DNA of 10,314 bases. It comes from Gammaproteobacteria bacterium. GTDB taxonomy: Bacteria; Pseudomonadota; Gammaproteobacteria; Pseudomonadales; Azotimanducaceae. Below the pieces are notes generated by a model that saw only the letters and a program-made list of their open reading frames with translations, did no database searches and was not told the origin of the DNA. This document shows, piece after piece, positions 1 to 6,206 of this stretch. Numbering within the stretch: position 1 is the first letter of the stretch; each line of letters starts with the position of its first letter. The position numbers and the translations under genes are program-made. The stretch covers positions 1,378 to 11,691 of the forward strand of contig JAPPHP010000343.1 of the NCBI GenBank assembly GCA_028821035.1, read 5' to 3'.

Positions 1-2
1 AG

Positions 3-485
3 GTCTCGAAGGAGGACTATCGCGCCATCCGCCCGGCCACGAGTGCCGACGTCGCGGGCATCGTGGAACTGATCCGTCCCCTCGAGGAAGCGGGGCTGCT
101 GGTGCCCCGGCCCCGCGACCGCCTGGAGGCGGAGATCGGGCACTTCACGGTGGCCGAACTCGACGGCATCGTGGTCGGCTGTTGCGCGCTGTTCCCCCAC
201 GGCGCCGACACCGCCGAACTCGCCTGCGTCGCGACGCACCCGAGCCACCGTTATCGCGTCTCCGGCGCCACGCTTGGAGAGCGCGTGGTGTCTCATGCCG
301 AGGCTGCGGCCCGCGAGAACGGCTTCCGCCGCATGTTCGTCCTCACCACCCGCGCGGAGGACTGGTTCGTGGAGCGCGGATTCGCACCCGCCGCCATCGA
401 CGACCTCCCGGTATCGCGACAGGTGCTGTACAACTACCAGCGCAACTCGAAAGTCCTGATCAAGGAGCTGCAAGACCATGGCTGA
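3..485 (+). CDS. argA: Amino-acid N-acetyltransferase (N-acetylglutamate synthase), C-terminal part; 5' end outside window
   Basis: This is the C-terminal 160 codons of an ArgA-type N-acetylglutamate synthase, which transfers acetyl from acetyl-CoA to glutamate in the first step of arginine synthesis in the cytoplasm. The reading frame is open from base 3 with no start, so the amino-acid-kinase-like N-terminal domain lies upstream. The visible part is the GNAT domain: it begins DYRAIRPATSADV, continues through LIRPLEEAGLLV and FTVAELDG, then ACVATHP, FVLTTR, WFVERGF and ends with LYNYQRNSK, all ArgA hallmarks. The loop after HPSHR (252-278) is about four residues longer than I recall for E. 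coli and Pseudomonas ArgA, and its G-x-G pattern is altered. The internal GTG at 63 is not a real start, because the homology runs upstream of it. The stop overlaps ilvD by 8 bp. Identification is confident; the symbol assumes the missing half is the usual kinase-like domain. Confidence 0.92.
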   Translation, partial: VSKEDYRAIRPATSADVAGIVELIRPLEEAGLLVPRPRDRLEAEIGHFTVAELDGIVVGCCALFPHGADTAELACVATHPSHRYRVSGATLGERVVSHAEAAARENGFRRMFVLTTRAEDWFVERGFAPAAIDDLPVSRQVLYNYQRNSKVLIKELQDHG

Positions 486-2151
486 CAAACGTCCCTACTC
501 CTCCATCGTGGTGGACGGCGTGGAACAGGCGCCGAGCCGCGCCATGCTGCGCCCCGTCGGTTTCGAGTCCGACGATTTCGCCAAGCCGCAGATCGGCATC
601 GCCTCCACCTGGAGCATGGTCACCCCCTGCAACATGCACATCGACGCGCTGGCCGAGGCCGCCGCCATGGGCGCGGACGAGGCCGGGGCGAAGAGCGTCG
701 TCTTCAACACCATCACGGTGTCGGACGGCATCTCCATGGGCACGCCCGGCATGCGGTACTCCCTGGTGTCGCGCGAGGTGATCGCGGACTCCATCGAGAC
801 CGTGGTCGGCGCGCAGGGCTTCGACGGCTTCGTGACGATCGGCGGCTGCGACAAGAACATGCCCGCCTGCGCCATGGCGATGGCGCGGCTCGACCGTCCG
901 AGCGTCTTCGTCTACGGGGGCACGATCCTGCCCGGCGCCGAGCGCCGCGACATCATTTCCGTGTTCGAGGCCGTCGGGGCGCACGCCGCCGGGAAGATCG
1001 GCGACGTGGAACTGCTCGAGGTCGAGAAGACCGCGATCCCGGGGCCGGGTTCCTGCGGCGGGATGTACACCGCCAACACCATGGCCTCCGCCATCGAGGC
1101 CCTGGGGCTGTCCCTGCCCAACTCGTCGGCCCAGAACGCCGTCAGCGACCACAAGCGCCAGGACAGCTACCGCGCCGGCGCCGCCGTGGCGCACCTGATC
1201 GAGCGCGGCATCAAGCCGTCCGACATCCTGTCGCGGGAGTCGTTCGAGAACGCCATCACCGTCTGCATCGCGCTTGAGGGGTCGACCAACGCGGTGCTCC
1301 ACTTGCTCGCCATCGCGAGCGCCGCGGACATTCCCCTCGAACTCGACGATTTCACGCGGATCGGGGACCGGGTCCCGGTACTCGCCGACATGCGTCCGGC
1401 CGGGCAGTACGCCATGTCCGAGCTGATCGAGATCGGTGGCATAAGGCCGCTGATGAAGACGCTGCTCGACGCCGGCATGCTGCACGGCGATTGCCTGACC
1501 GTGACCGGGCAGACCCTGGCCAAAGACCTCGAGGACGTCCCGCCATACCCGGAGGGGCAGCGAATCATCCGGCCGCTCAAGGACCCCATCAAGCCCGATA
1601 GCCACCTGGTCGTGCTCTACGGGAACCTGGCGCCGACCGGGGCGGTGGCGAAGATCACCGGCCACGAAGGTCTCGCCTTCACCGGGCGGGCGAAGGTCTA
1701 CCACGGCGAGGAAGCGGCCATGGCGGCCATCATGGACGGCAGCGTGGAGCGGGGCGACGTGGTCGTCGTGCGCTACGAGGGTCCGCGGGGCGGTCCCGGC
1801 ATGCGCGAGATGCTGAGTCCCACCAGCGCCATCAACGGCCGCGGCCTGTCCGCGGAGGTCGCCCTCATCACCGACGGGCGTTTCTCCGGCGGCTCCCACG
1901 GCTTCGTCATCGGACACATCACGCCGGAGGCGTTCGAGGGCGGACCCATCGCGCTGCTCGAGGACGGCGACGAGATCACCATCGACGCGGAGCGGCGCCG
2001 CATCGACGTCGCGGTTCCCGAGGAGGAACTGGCCCGTCGGCGCGCGGCGTGGACGCCGCCGGAACCCTATGCGCGGAAAGGGGTGCTCGCGAAGTACGCG
2101 CGGCTGGTCAGTTCGGCGAGCGAGGGGGCCGTTACGGACGCGGGCGTGTAA
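478..2151 (+). CDS. ilvD: Dihydroxy-acid dehydratase
   Basis: This enzyme dehydrates 2,3-dihydroxy-isovalerate and 2,3-dihydroxy-3-methylvalerate to the 2-keto acids, the penultimate step of valine and isoleucine synthesis, in the cytoplasm. The protein is 557 residues, matching the shorter family branch (about 560) known for [2Fe-2S] clusters rather than the roughly 616-residue E. coli type. The three cluster cysteines are visible: C51 in TPCNMH, C124 in GGCDKNMP and C193 in GSCGGMY. K126 follows C124 and is the lysine carbamylated in characterised homologues; D83 in VSDG is an expected metal ligand. The C-terminal swivelling domain carries GPRGGPGM and ITDGRFSGG, whose serine is the proposed catalytic base. 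The start is the ATG at 478, with AAGGAG at 462-467 ten bases upstream. The gene overlaps argA by 8 bp, so translation is probably coupled. It looks complete and functional. Confidence 0.98.
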   Translation: MADKRPYSSIVVDGVEQAPSRAMLRPVGFESDDFAKPQIGIASTWSMVTPCNMHIDALAEAAAMGADEAGAKSVVFNTITVSDGISMGTPGMRYSLVSREVIADSIETVVGAQGFDGFVTIGGCDKNMPACAMAMARLDRPSVFVYGGTILPGAERRDIISVFEAVGAHAAGKIGDVELLEVEKTAIPGPGSCGGMYTANTMASAIEALGLSLPNSSAQNAVSDHKRQDSYRAGAAVAHLIERGIKPSDILSRESFENAITVCIALEGSTNAVLHLLAIASAADIPLELDDFTRIGDRVPVLADMRPAGQYAMSELIEIGGIRPLMKTLLDAGMLHGDCLTVTGQTLAKDLEDVPPYPEGQRIIRPLKDPIKPDSHLVVLYGNLAPTGAVAKITGHEGLAFTGRAKVYHGEEAAMAAIMDGSVERGDVVVVRYEGPRGGPGMREMLSPTSAINGRGLSAEVALITDGRFSGGSHGFVIGHITPEAFEGGPIALLEDGDEITIDAERRRIDVAVPEEELARRRAAWTPPEPYARKGVLAKYARLVSSASEGAVTDAGV

Positions 2152-2173
2152 CCGAGCGGCCCAGACTCCGGTT
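2150..2173. terminator. Weak candidate hairpin in the ilvD/DUF3604 convergent gap
   Basis: AACCGAG at 2150-2156 can pair with CTCCGGTT at 2166-2173 across a 9-base loop, with one bulged C. The hairpin spans the ilvD stop and the end of the convergent gene, a position where a bidirectional terminator would be expected. No T-run follows on either strand, so intrinsic termination is doubtful and the pairing may be chance. Confidence 0.2.
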
Positions 2174-3939
2174 CATTCGCCCCGCACCCACACCGGCGAC
2201 GTCCACGCACGCTCCTGCAGCGTCTCGGGGAGTCCGAGGCGCGGCGCCACGCCGGCCCGGATCGCATCCCACGTCGACCAGCGGCAGGTCGGGTTCTCGA
2301 GTACGCGCGCGTAGTAGAAGACGTGGGCCGCGCCGTCCCAGGTGGGGTCGGTCCAGGTCGCGCCGAGCTGGGCCGCGCCCACGTCGGCGCTGATGGCGCA
2401 TGTCGCGACGTCCACCGTTGCGCCGTTGTCGGGGCAGCGGTGGGTTTCCGGATTCACGGCGAGTCCGTCGGAGCACGCGACGTCGAACACCCGTTCATGC
2501 TTCTGGCCGTTCTCGATCCAGCCCTTCACGACCTGCAGGCGCTGCAGGGGCGCCGCACGCGGGTCGGCGAGCGCCCTGACGGCGAGACTCGGCGCCCCGT
2601 CCCTGGCGGCGAGGGCGCCACCCTGGGGCACTCCTGCGACGCCGGCCGCCATGTCCCCGCGCTCGTGGAGGTCCTCCGGCAGGTCGTACCCGGCGAACAT
2701 GCGCAGGCGGATACGCGTGCCGCTGGTCGCGAACGTCTCCTTGCGCCGGAACGCGGCGAAGATCGCCTCGCGCGTGTTCGCCTCCGCCCACACCCCGGCG
2801 ATCCCCGATGCCCCGTAGTCGGCCCGGTACACGTGCCGGTACGCCGGGATGCCATCGAACTCGCCGACGGGTACCGAGCCCCGCCGTTGCGGGATCGCGT
2901 CATGCACGCCCACCTTGCCCACGTAGGTCTCCTCGTCGAAACGGGATCCGGCGTTGTGGGTGTCGGATGCGGCGACGACGCCAAAGCGGTACGGGTTCAC
3001 CCCGGCACGCTCCTCGAGCATAAGGCCCGTCAGCCACGCGTCGCGCACGTAGCTGCCGCGCGGCCTCGACTTGACCCACTGGGCGATGCGGTACGGGAAG
3101 ATCTCGAAGTCGGCCCATTCGTCGTTGGGCGACAGGAACGGGTGCGTCTCGGAGGTCCCCTTGACCTGCGTGAGCTCGACCAGCGGCTCGTTGCGCATGC
3201 GCAGGTCCGCGTAATCCGCGTCGATGGCGCTGCCGTCGTACTGGACGCCCTCGAACATCCAGCCGTCGGAACCGTTCGGGTTGTGCGGGATGGCGAGCAC
3301 GTCGCTGCCCTGCGCCCGCACGTCGTCCATCCAGCGCCAGAGGTCCTCCGGGTTGGCGGACTCGAGACGGCCGAAGATGTCGTCCGGCACATCGCTGGCG
3401 GCGAAGATGACGTTGCGGTGCATGTTGCCGCCCTCGCGCGACGACGTGTACTCGTACCCGATGAACGCCGTGAACTCGCCCGGACGATTGTGCCGCTCGG
3501 CGGCCGCCACGATCTCGGCCCAGGCGCCCTTGCGGTCATAGGCGTCTCCGAGGGCTTCGACGAACGGGCGTGCCGCGGGGAGATAGCCGCCCCGCCCCGC
3601 GGGCGTGGTCGGATCGAGGAGGCCGAGTTCCGTCGCCTCCTGGTGCCTTGGATGCTGCGGATCCAGCAGCGCCGTCATGGCGCCGAGATACTCCGCGTGA
3701 TCGGTGACGGCGTAGAAGTCGAGCGGCTCGTCGAGGCGTACCTCGAAGCCCGCGGGGTGGAGCAGGGTACCCCCCTTCGCGAACCGGTAGGCGTCGTCCG
3801 GACTGCCGCGCGTGGCGAACGAGAAGGCGTCGAAGGAAAAGCGCGTATGGACGTGCAGGTCGCCGAAGTACGCGTTGCGTTCCGCGGCCGGCGCGGCTAC
3901 CGCACCGACCACGCTCAGGACCAGCAGCGTCCTCTTCAT
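2173..3939 (-). CDS. DUF3604 family exported protein with PHP-like metal-binding motifs
   Basis: This is a 588-residue DUF3604 protein, a family common in environmental proteobacteria with no established biochemical role that I know of. Residues 1-19 form a signal peptide (MKRTLLVLSVVGAVAAPAA), so it should act in the periplasm or outside the cell. The motif GDLHVHT (D27, H29, H31) and TDHAEYLG (D80, H81) resemble the metal-binding motifs of PHP phosphoesterases. Further conserved-looking blocks are GYEYTS, NMHRNVIF, IPHNPNGSDG, GTSETHPF and ASDTHN, rich in possible metal ligands. The C-terminal part has three cysteines in FDVACSDG, HRCPDN and VATCAIS, then FYYARVLENPTCRWSTWDA and ERAWTSPVW. 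I chose the ATG at 3939 because it opens the signal peptide and follows a strong purine-rich ribosome site (complement of 3944-3955). A longer in-frame reading to 4068 has no homology and crosses the promoter region. A hydrolase function is inference from the motifs. Confidence 0.9.
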   Translation of the reverse strand: MKRTLLVLSVVGAVAAPAAERNAYFGDLHVHTRFSFDAFSFATRGSPDDAYRFAKGGTLLHPAGFEVRLDEPLDFYAVTDHAEYLGAMTALLDPQHPRHQEATELGLLDPTTPAGRGGYLPAARPFVEALGDAYDRKGAWAEIVAAAERHNRPGEFTAFIGYEYTSSREGGNMHRNVIFAASDVPDDIFGRLESANPEDLWRWMDDVRAQGSDVLAIPHNPNGSDGWMFEGVQYDGSAIDADYADLRMRNEPLVELTQVKGTSETHPFLSPNDEWADFEIFPYRIAQWVKSRPRGSYVRDAWLTGLMLEERAGVNPYRFGVVAASDTHNAGSRFDEETYVGKVGVHDAIPQRRGSVPVGEFDGIPAYRHVYRADYGASGIAGVWAEANTREAIFAAFRRKETFATSGTRIRLRMFAGYDLPEDLHERGDMAAGVAGVPQGGALAARDGAPSLAVRALADPRAAPLQRLQVVKGWIENGQKHERVFDVACSDGLAVNPETHRCPDNGATVDVATCAISADVGAAQLGATWTDPTWDGAAHVFYYARVLENPTCRWSTWDAIRAGVAPRLGLPETLQERAWTSPVWVRGE

Positions 3940-3961
3940 CGTTCCCTCCCCCCTTCTACAG

Positions 3962-3977
3962 GCCAGGGATGCTAGCA
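3962..3977 (-). promoter_or_regulatory. Candidate extended -10 promoter for the DUF3604 gene
   Basis: On the minus strand TGCTAGCAT (complement of 3969-3977) is an extended -10 element: TG, one base, then TAGCAT, a 4/6 match to TATAAT. It would start transcription near 3962, giving a leader of about 23 bases that contains the strong ribosome site. There is no good -35 at 17 bases; the nearest partial match, TGGAGC, is at 19. The call rests on position and pattern only. Confidence 0.28.
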
Positions 3978-4003
3978 GGGTGTCGGGCTTCACGCTCCAG
4001 GGC

Positions 4004-4032
4004 TGGACCTCGCGACACCGCTCCCTTACGCT
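4004..4032 (+). promoter_or_regulatory. Candidate sigma70-like promoter for the Tat-protein/propeller/SMUG1 cluster
   Basis: TGGACC at 4004-4009 matches TTGACA at 4 of 6 positions and lies exactly 17 bases from TACGCT at 4027-4032, a weak 3 of 6 match to TATAAT. Transcription would start near 4039, leaving a leader of about 28 bases before the ATG at 4067. In DNA this GC-rich such a match may arise by chance. The 127-bp divergent region 3940-4066 is nevertheless the only intergenic space available to start this cluster. Confidence 0.28.
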
Positions 4033-4066
4033 GCCGCGACCCATCGCACACGCGCGGAGACGAACC

Positions 4067-4579
4067 ATGGAAACCCGTCCCCCCTTCGCCCTCTCCCGCC
4101 GGTCTTTCGTGGTCGGCGCCTCCCTCGCGCCCGCCGCCCTGCTCGGCGGCCGCCTGCTCTGGGCCGACGCCGCCGACGGGCTCGCGAACTCGCCGCTCGT
4201 CTACCTCACCCCGCTCAAGAGTGACGGCGAGGAGAGCCGCTGCAAGGCCGAGATCTGGTTCGCCTACGACGGATCCGACATCTTCGTCGTGACGGAGCCC
4301 GACCGATGGCGCGCCCGCGCGGTCGACCAGGGTCTCACGCGGGCCCGGATCTGGGTCGGGGATTTCGGCGTATGGACGCGGTCCAACGGCGCGTTCCGCC
4401 AGGCGCCGGAACTGATGGCAACGGCATCCATCGAAACCGGCGCCGACGTCCACGCGCAGATCCTCGCGATCATGGGCGAGAAGTACGCCGACACCGGTTG
4501 GGCCCGGTTCGGCGAGCCATTCCGGACCGGCCTCGCCGACGGTTCCCGGGTCATGATCCGCTACGCTTTCGACGGGTGA
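4067..4579 (+). CDS. Tat-exported small protein, possibly a flavin/F420 split-barrel (PPOX-like) protein
   Basis: This is a 170-residue protein with a twin-arginine signal: SRRSFVVG at 10-17, a hydrophobic stretch ASLAPAALLGG and a likely cleavage site near WADA (32-35). Export would therefore be through Tat, usually in a folded state and often with a cofactor. The mature part reads SPLVYLTPLKSDGEESRCKAE, then IWFAYDGSDIFVVTEPDRWRARAV and ARIWVGDFG. This strand order, a sugar-phosphate-like 'LTPLKSDG..' strand followed by 'W...DG..I.VVT', resembles pyridoxamine-phosphate-oxidase-like split barrels and deazaflavin-dependent reductases. I recognise the fold pattern only; no specific activity can be assigned. 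The start is the ATG at 4067, with GGAGA at 4056-4060 six bases upstream; the upstream in-frame extension to 3812 overlaps the divergent gene and is not coding. Its stop shares GTGA with the next gene, so the two are probably translated together. Confidence 0.75.
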   Translation: METRPPFALSRRSFVVGASLAPAALLGGRLLWADAADGLANSPLVYLTPLKSDGEESRCKAEIWFAYDGSDIFVVTEPDRWRARAVDQGLTRARIWVGDFGVWTRSNGAFRQAPELMATASIETGADVHAQILAIMGEKYADTGWARFGEPFRTGLADGSRVMIRYAFDG

Positions 4580-5469
4580 AGCGTATCGTCGCCGCGGCCC
4601 TCTGCGCCGTGGCAACGACCGGCCACGCGGTCGAGCCGGTCGGCACGCTCGTGCACCCCGCCCTCTCCGAGGTCAGCGGGATCGTGAAATCCGAGGCGGG
4701 CGAGTTCTACTGGGTGCACAACGACAGCGGCGACACCGCGCGCGTGTTCGCGCTCGACCCGCACGGGACGCCGCTCAAGCCGCCTTTCATCGACGGATCG
4801 CCCGCGGATTGGCCCGGGCACGTCGTCGACAACGCCTGGCACTACGACTGGGAGGACATCGCCCTCGCGGACGGAACGCTGTACATCGCCGATGTCGGCA
4901 ACAACGGCAACTCCCGGCGGGACATGGGCGTGTACGTCGTCCGCGAGCCCGACCCGCGTGCGGTCGCGAAGATGCGCGCCCACGCCTTCCTGCCGATTCG
5001 TTATCCCGACCAGGAGCACTTTCCGGCCAAGGTCTGGCACTTCGACTGCGAGGCCGTATTCGTCGACCGGGGCAAGCTCCACTTCATCACCAAGCACCGC
5101 CAGGCCGGCAAGGCGGCGGAATGGGAAGCGGGGGCGAAGCTCTATCGTCTCGACACGGAACACACCGACCGCGACAACGTGCTCACGCTGGTCAGCCGAC
5201 GGGACGACGTGTTCCTGGCCACCGGCGCCGACCTCTCCCCGGACGGGTCCCGCCTCGCAGTGGCCACCTACGTGGCGCTCTGGATCTTCGACCGGCCGGC
5301 CACCGGCGGGAACTGGTTCGCAGGCAAGGCGTGGAAGCTCGATCTCGACCTGGAGGTTACGAAGCAGCTCGAGGCCATCGCCTGGGAAGGCCCGGAATCG
5401 CTCGTGCTCGTCAATGAGAACCGCGACGTGATGCGGGTCGCCGCCAGCGCCTTCTCCGAACTGCCGTGA
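4576..5469 (+). CDS. Exported predicted beta-propeller protein, function unknown
   Basis: This is a 297-residue protein with a signal peptide (VKRIVAAALCAVATTGHA, residues 1-18), so probably periplasmic or secreted. I know of no assigned function. The sequence shows blade-like repeats with recurring acidic motifs: LSEVSGIV (30-37), DWEDIALADGTLYIADVGNN (91-110), CEAVFVDRGKLHFITK (158-173) and LEAIAWEGPESLVLVNE (265-281). HNDSGDTARVFALD (48-61) and ATGADLSPDGSRLAVATY (215-232) are also typical of an uncharacterised propeller family that I recall mainly from actinobacteria. The repeated 'E-[AD]-I/V-[AF]' plus short turn resembles phytase-like or esterase-like propellers, but that activity is inference. 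The start is a GTG at 4576 overlapping the previous stop by 4 bp with no obvious ribosome site; an ORF extension upstream to 4306 is a shadow of the Tat-protein gene. Its own stop overlaps the SMUG1 start in the same way. Confidence 0.82.
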   Translation: MKRIVAAALCAVATTGHAVEPVGTLVHPALSEVSGIVKSEAGEFYWVHNDSGDTARVFALDPHGTPLKPPFIDGSPADWPGHVVDNAWHYDWEDIALADGTLYIADVGNNGNSRRDMGVYVVREPDPRAVAKMRAHAFLPIRYPDQEHFPAKVWHFDCEAVFVDRGKLHFITKHRQAGKAAEWEAGAKLYRLDTEHTDRDNVLTLVSRRDDVFLATGADLSPDGSRLAVATYVALWIFDRPATGGNWFAGKAWKLDLDLEVTKQLEAIAWEGPESLVLVNENRDVMRVAASAFSELP

Positions 5470-6203
5470 GCGGTCCGGCTTCGCCGACGCGCGAAGCACC
5501 GCTCCGTATCGTCCGCACCTTGGCGCGGGATGTCCGCGACCTCGCGTTCTCGCCGCCCGTGGCGCACGTCTACCATCCCCTCGACTACGCCTTCGACGCG
5601 CATCGCCAGTACCTGGAACGGCACTGCCGGCCCGGTATCGACGCGCTCCTCCTGGGCATGAACCCCGGACCGTTCGGCATGGTGCAGACCGGCGTCCCGT
5701 TCGGCGAAGTCTCCCTGGTGCGCGAGTGGCTCGGGATCGACACGGGCGTCGAACCTCCGCCGGTCCAGCACCCGAAGCGGCCGGTGCAGGGTTTCGCTTG
5801 CACACGCAGCGAGATCAGCGGCAGTCGGCTGTGGGGCTGGGCCCGGGACCGCTTCGGCACGCCCGACGCCTTCTTCGGCCGCTTCTTCGTCTGGAACTAC
5901 TGCCCGTTGGCGTTCCTGGAAGCCTCCGGCCGCAACCGCACTCCGGACAAGCTGCCCGCCGCGGAGCGACAGCCCTTGTACCGCGCGTGCGACCGGGCGC
6001 TCGCCGCGATCGTCACCCACCTTGCGCCGCGGCGGATCGTCGGCATCGGCCGGTGGAGCGAGGCACGGGCGCGCGCCCTGTTCGAAGATTCCATGCCAGT
6101 CGGCCACATCCTGCATCCGAGCCCGGCGAGTCCGTTGGCCAACCGCGGCTGGCCGGAAGCCGCGGAGGCGCAACTGCGCACCCTGGGCGTCACGGTTCCC
6201 TGA
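5466..6203 (+). CDS. SMUG1-type (family 3) uracil-DNA glycosylase
   Basis: This 245-residue enzyme should remove uracil, and probably oxidised pyrimidines such as 5-hydroxymethyluracil, from DNA to start base-excision repair in the cytoplasm. Family 3 signatures are complete: motif 1 GMNPGPFGMVQTGVPFG (64-80) with N66 as the expected catalytic asparagine, HPKRPV (102-107), SGSRLWGW (118-125), NYCPLAFL (144-151) with N144 as the uracil-recognition asparagine, SGRNRTP (154-160), GIGRWSEARAR (193-203), and motif 2 HPSPASPLANRGW (217-229) with H217. The layout follows animal SMUG1 nearly motif for motif; the human protein has about 270 residues. SMUG1 is patchily distributed in bacteria. The start is a GTG at 5466 within a GTGA overlap with the propeller gene and without a clear ribosome site, so translation is probably coupled. 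It ends 3 bp from the convergent receptor gene. Confidence 0.95.
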   Translation: MSGPASPTREAPLRIVRTLARDVRDLAFSPPVAHVYHPLDYAFDAHRQYLERHCRPGIDALLLGMNPGPFGMVQTGVPFGEVSLVREWLGIDTGVEPPPVQHPKRPVQGFACTRSEISGSRLWGWARDRFGTPDAFFGRFFVWNYCPLAFLEASGRNRTPDKLPAAERQPLYRACDRALAAIVTHLAPRRIVGIGRWSEARARALFEDSMPVGHILHPSPASPLANRGWPEAAEAQLRTLGVTVP

Positions 6204-6206
6204 TGG

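Noticed and set aside
249..285. Compensating frameshifts in argA explaining the odd loop
   Set aside because: The flanking sequence is in one frame on both sides, and the neighbouring frames give no better match to the expected loop, so an insertion is simpler.
460..1917. Long antisense reading frame (485 codons) opposite ilvD
   Set aside because: It mirrors the strongly conserved ilvD gene; its translation is a low-complexity mix of Arg, Gly, Asp and His without recognisable motifs, as expected opposite a GC-rich gene.
2323..3975. Long plus-strand reading frame (550 codons) opposite the DUF3604 gene
   Set aside because: The DUF3604 reading has a signal peptide, a ribosome site and family motifs; the plus-strand frame has none and is a shadow caused by high GC.
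3940..4068. N-terminal extension of the DUF3604 protein upstream of 3939
   Set aside because: The added residues lack homology and sit before a typical signal peptide with a strong ribosome site; the region is better explained as the divergent promoter region.
4561..5805. Minus-strand frame of 414 codons across the propeller and SMUG1 genes
   Set aside because: It crosses the boundary of two clearly coding plus-strand genes and has no recognisable domain; arginine-rich composition is typical of a shadow.
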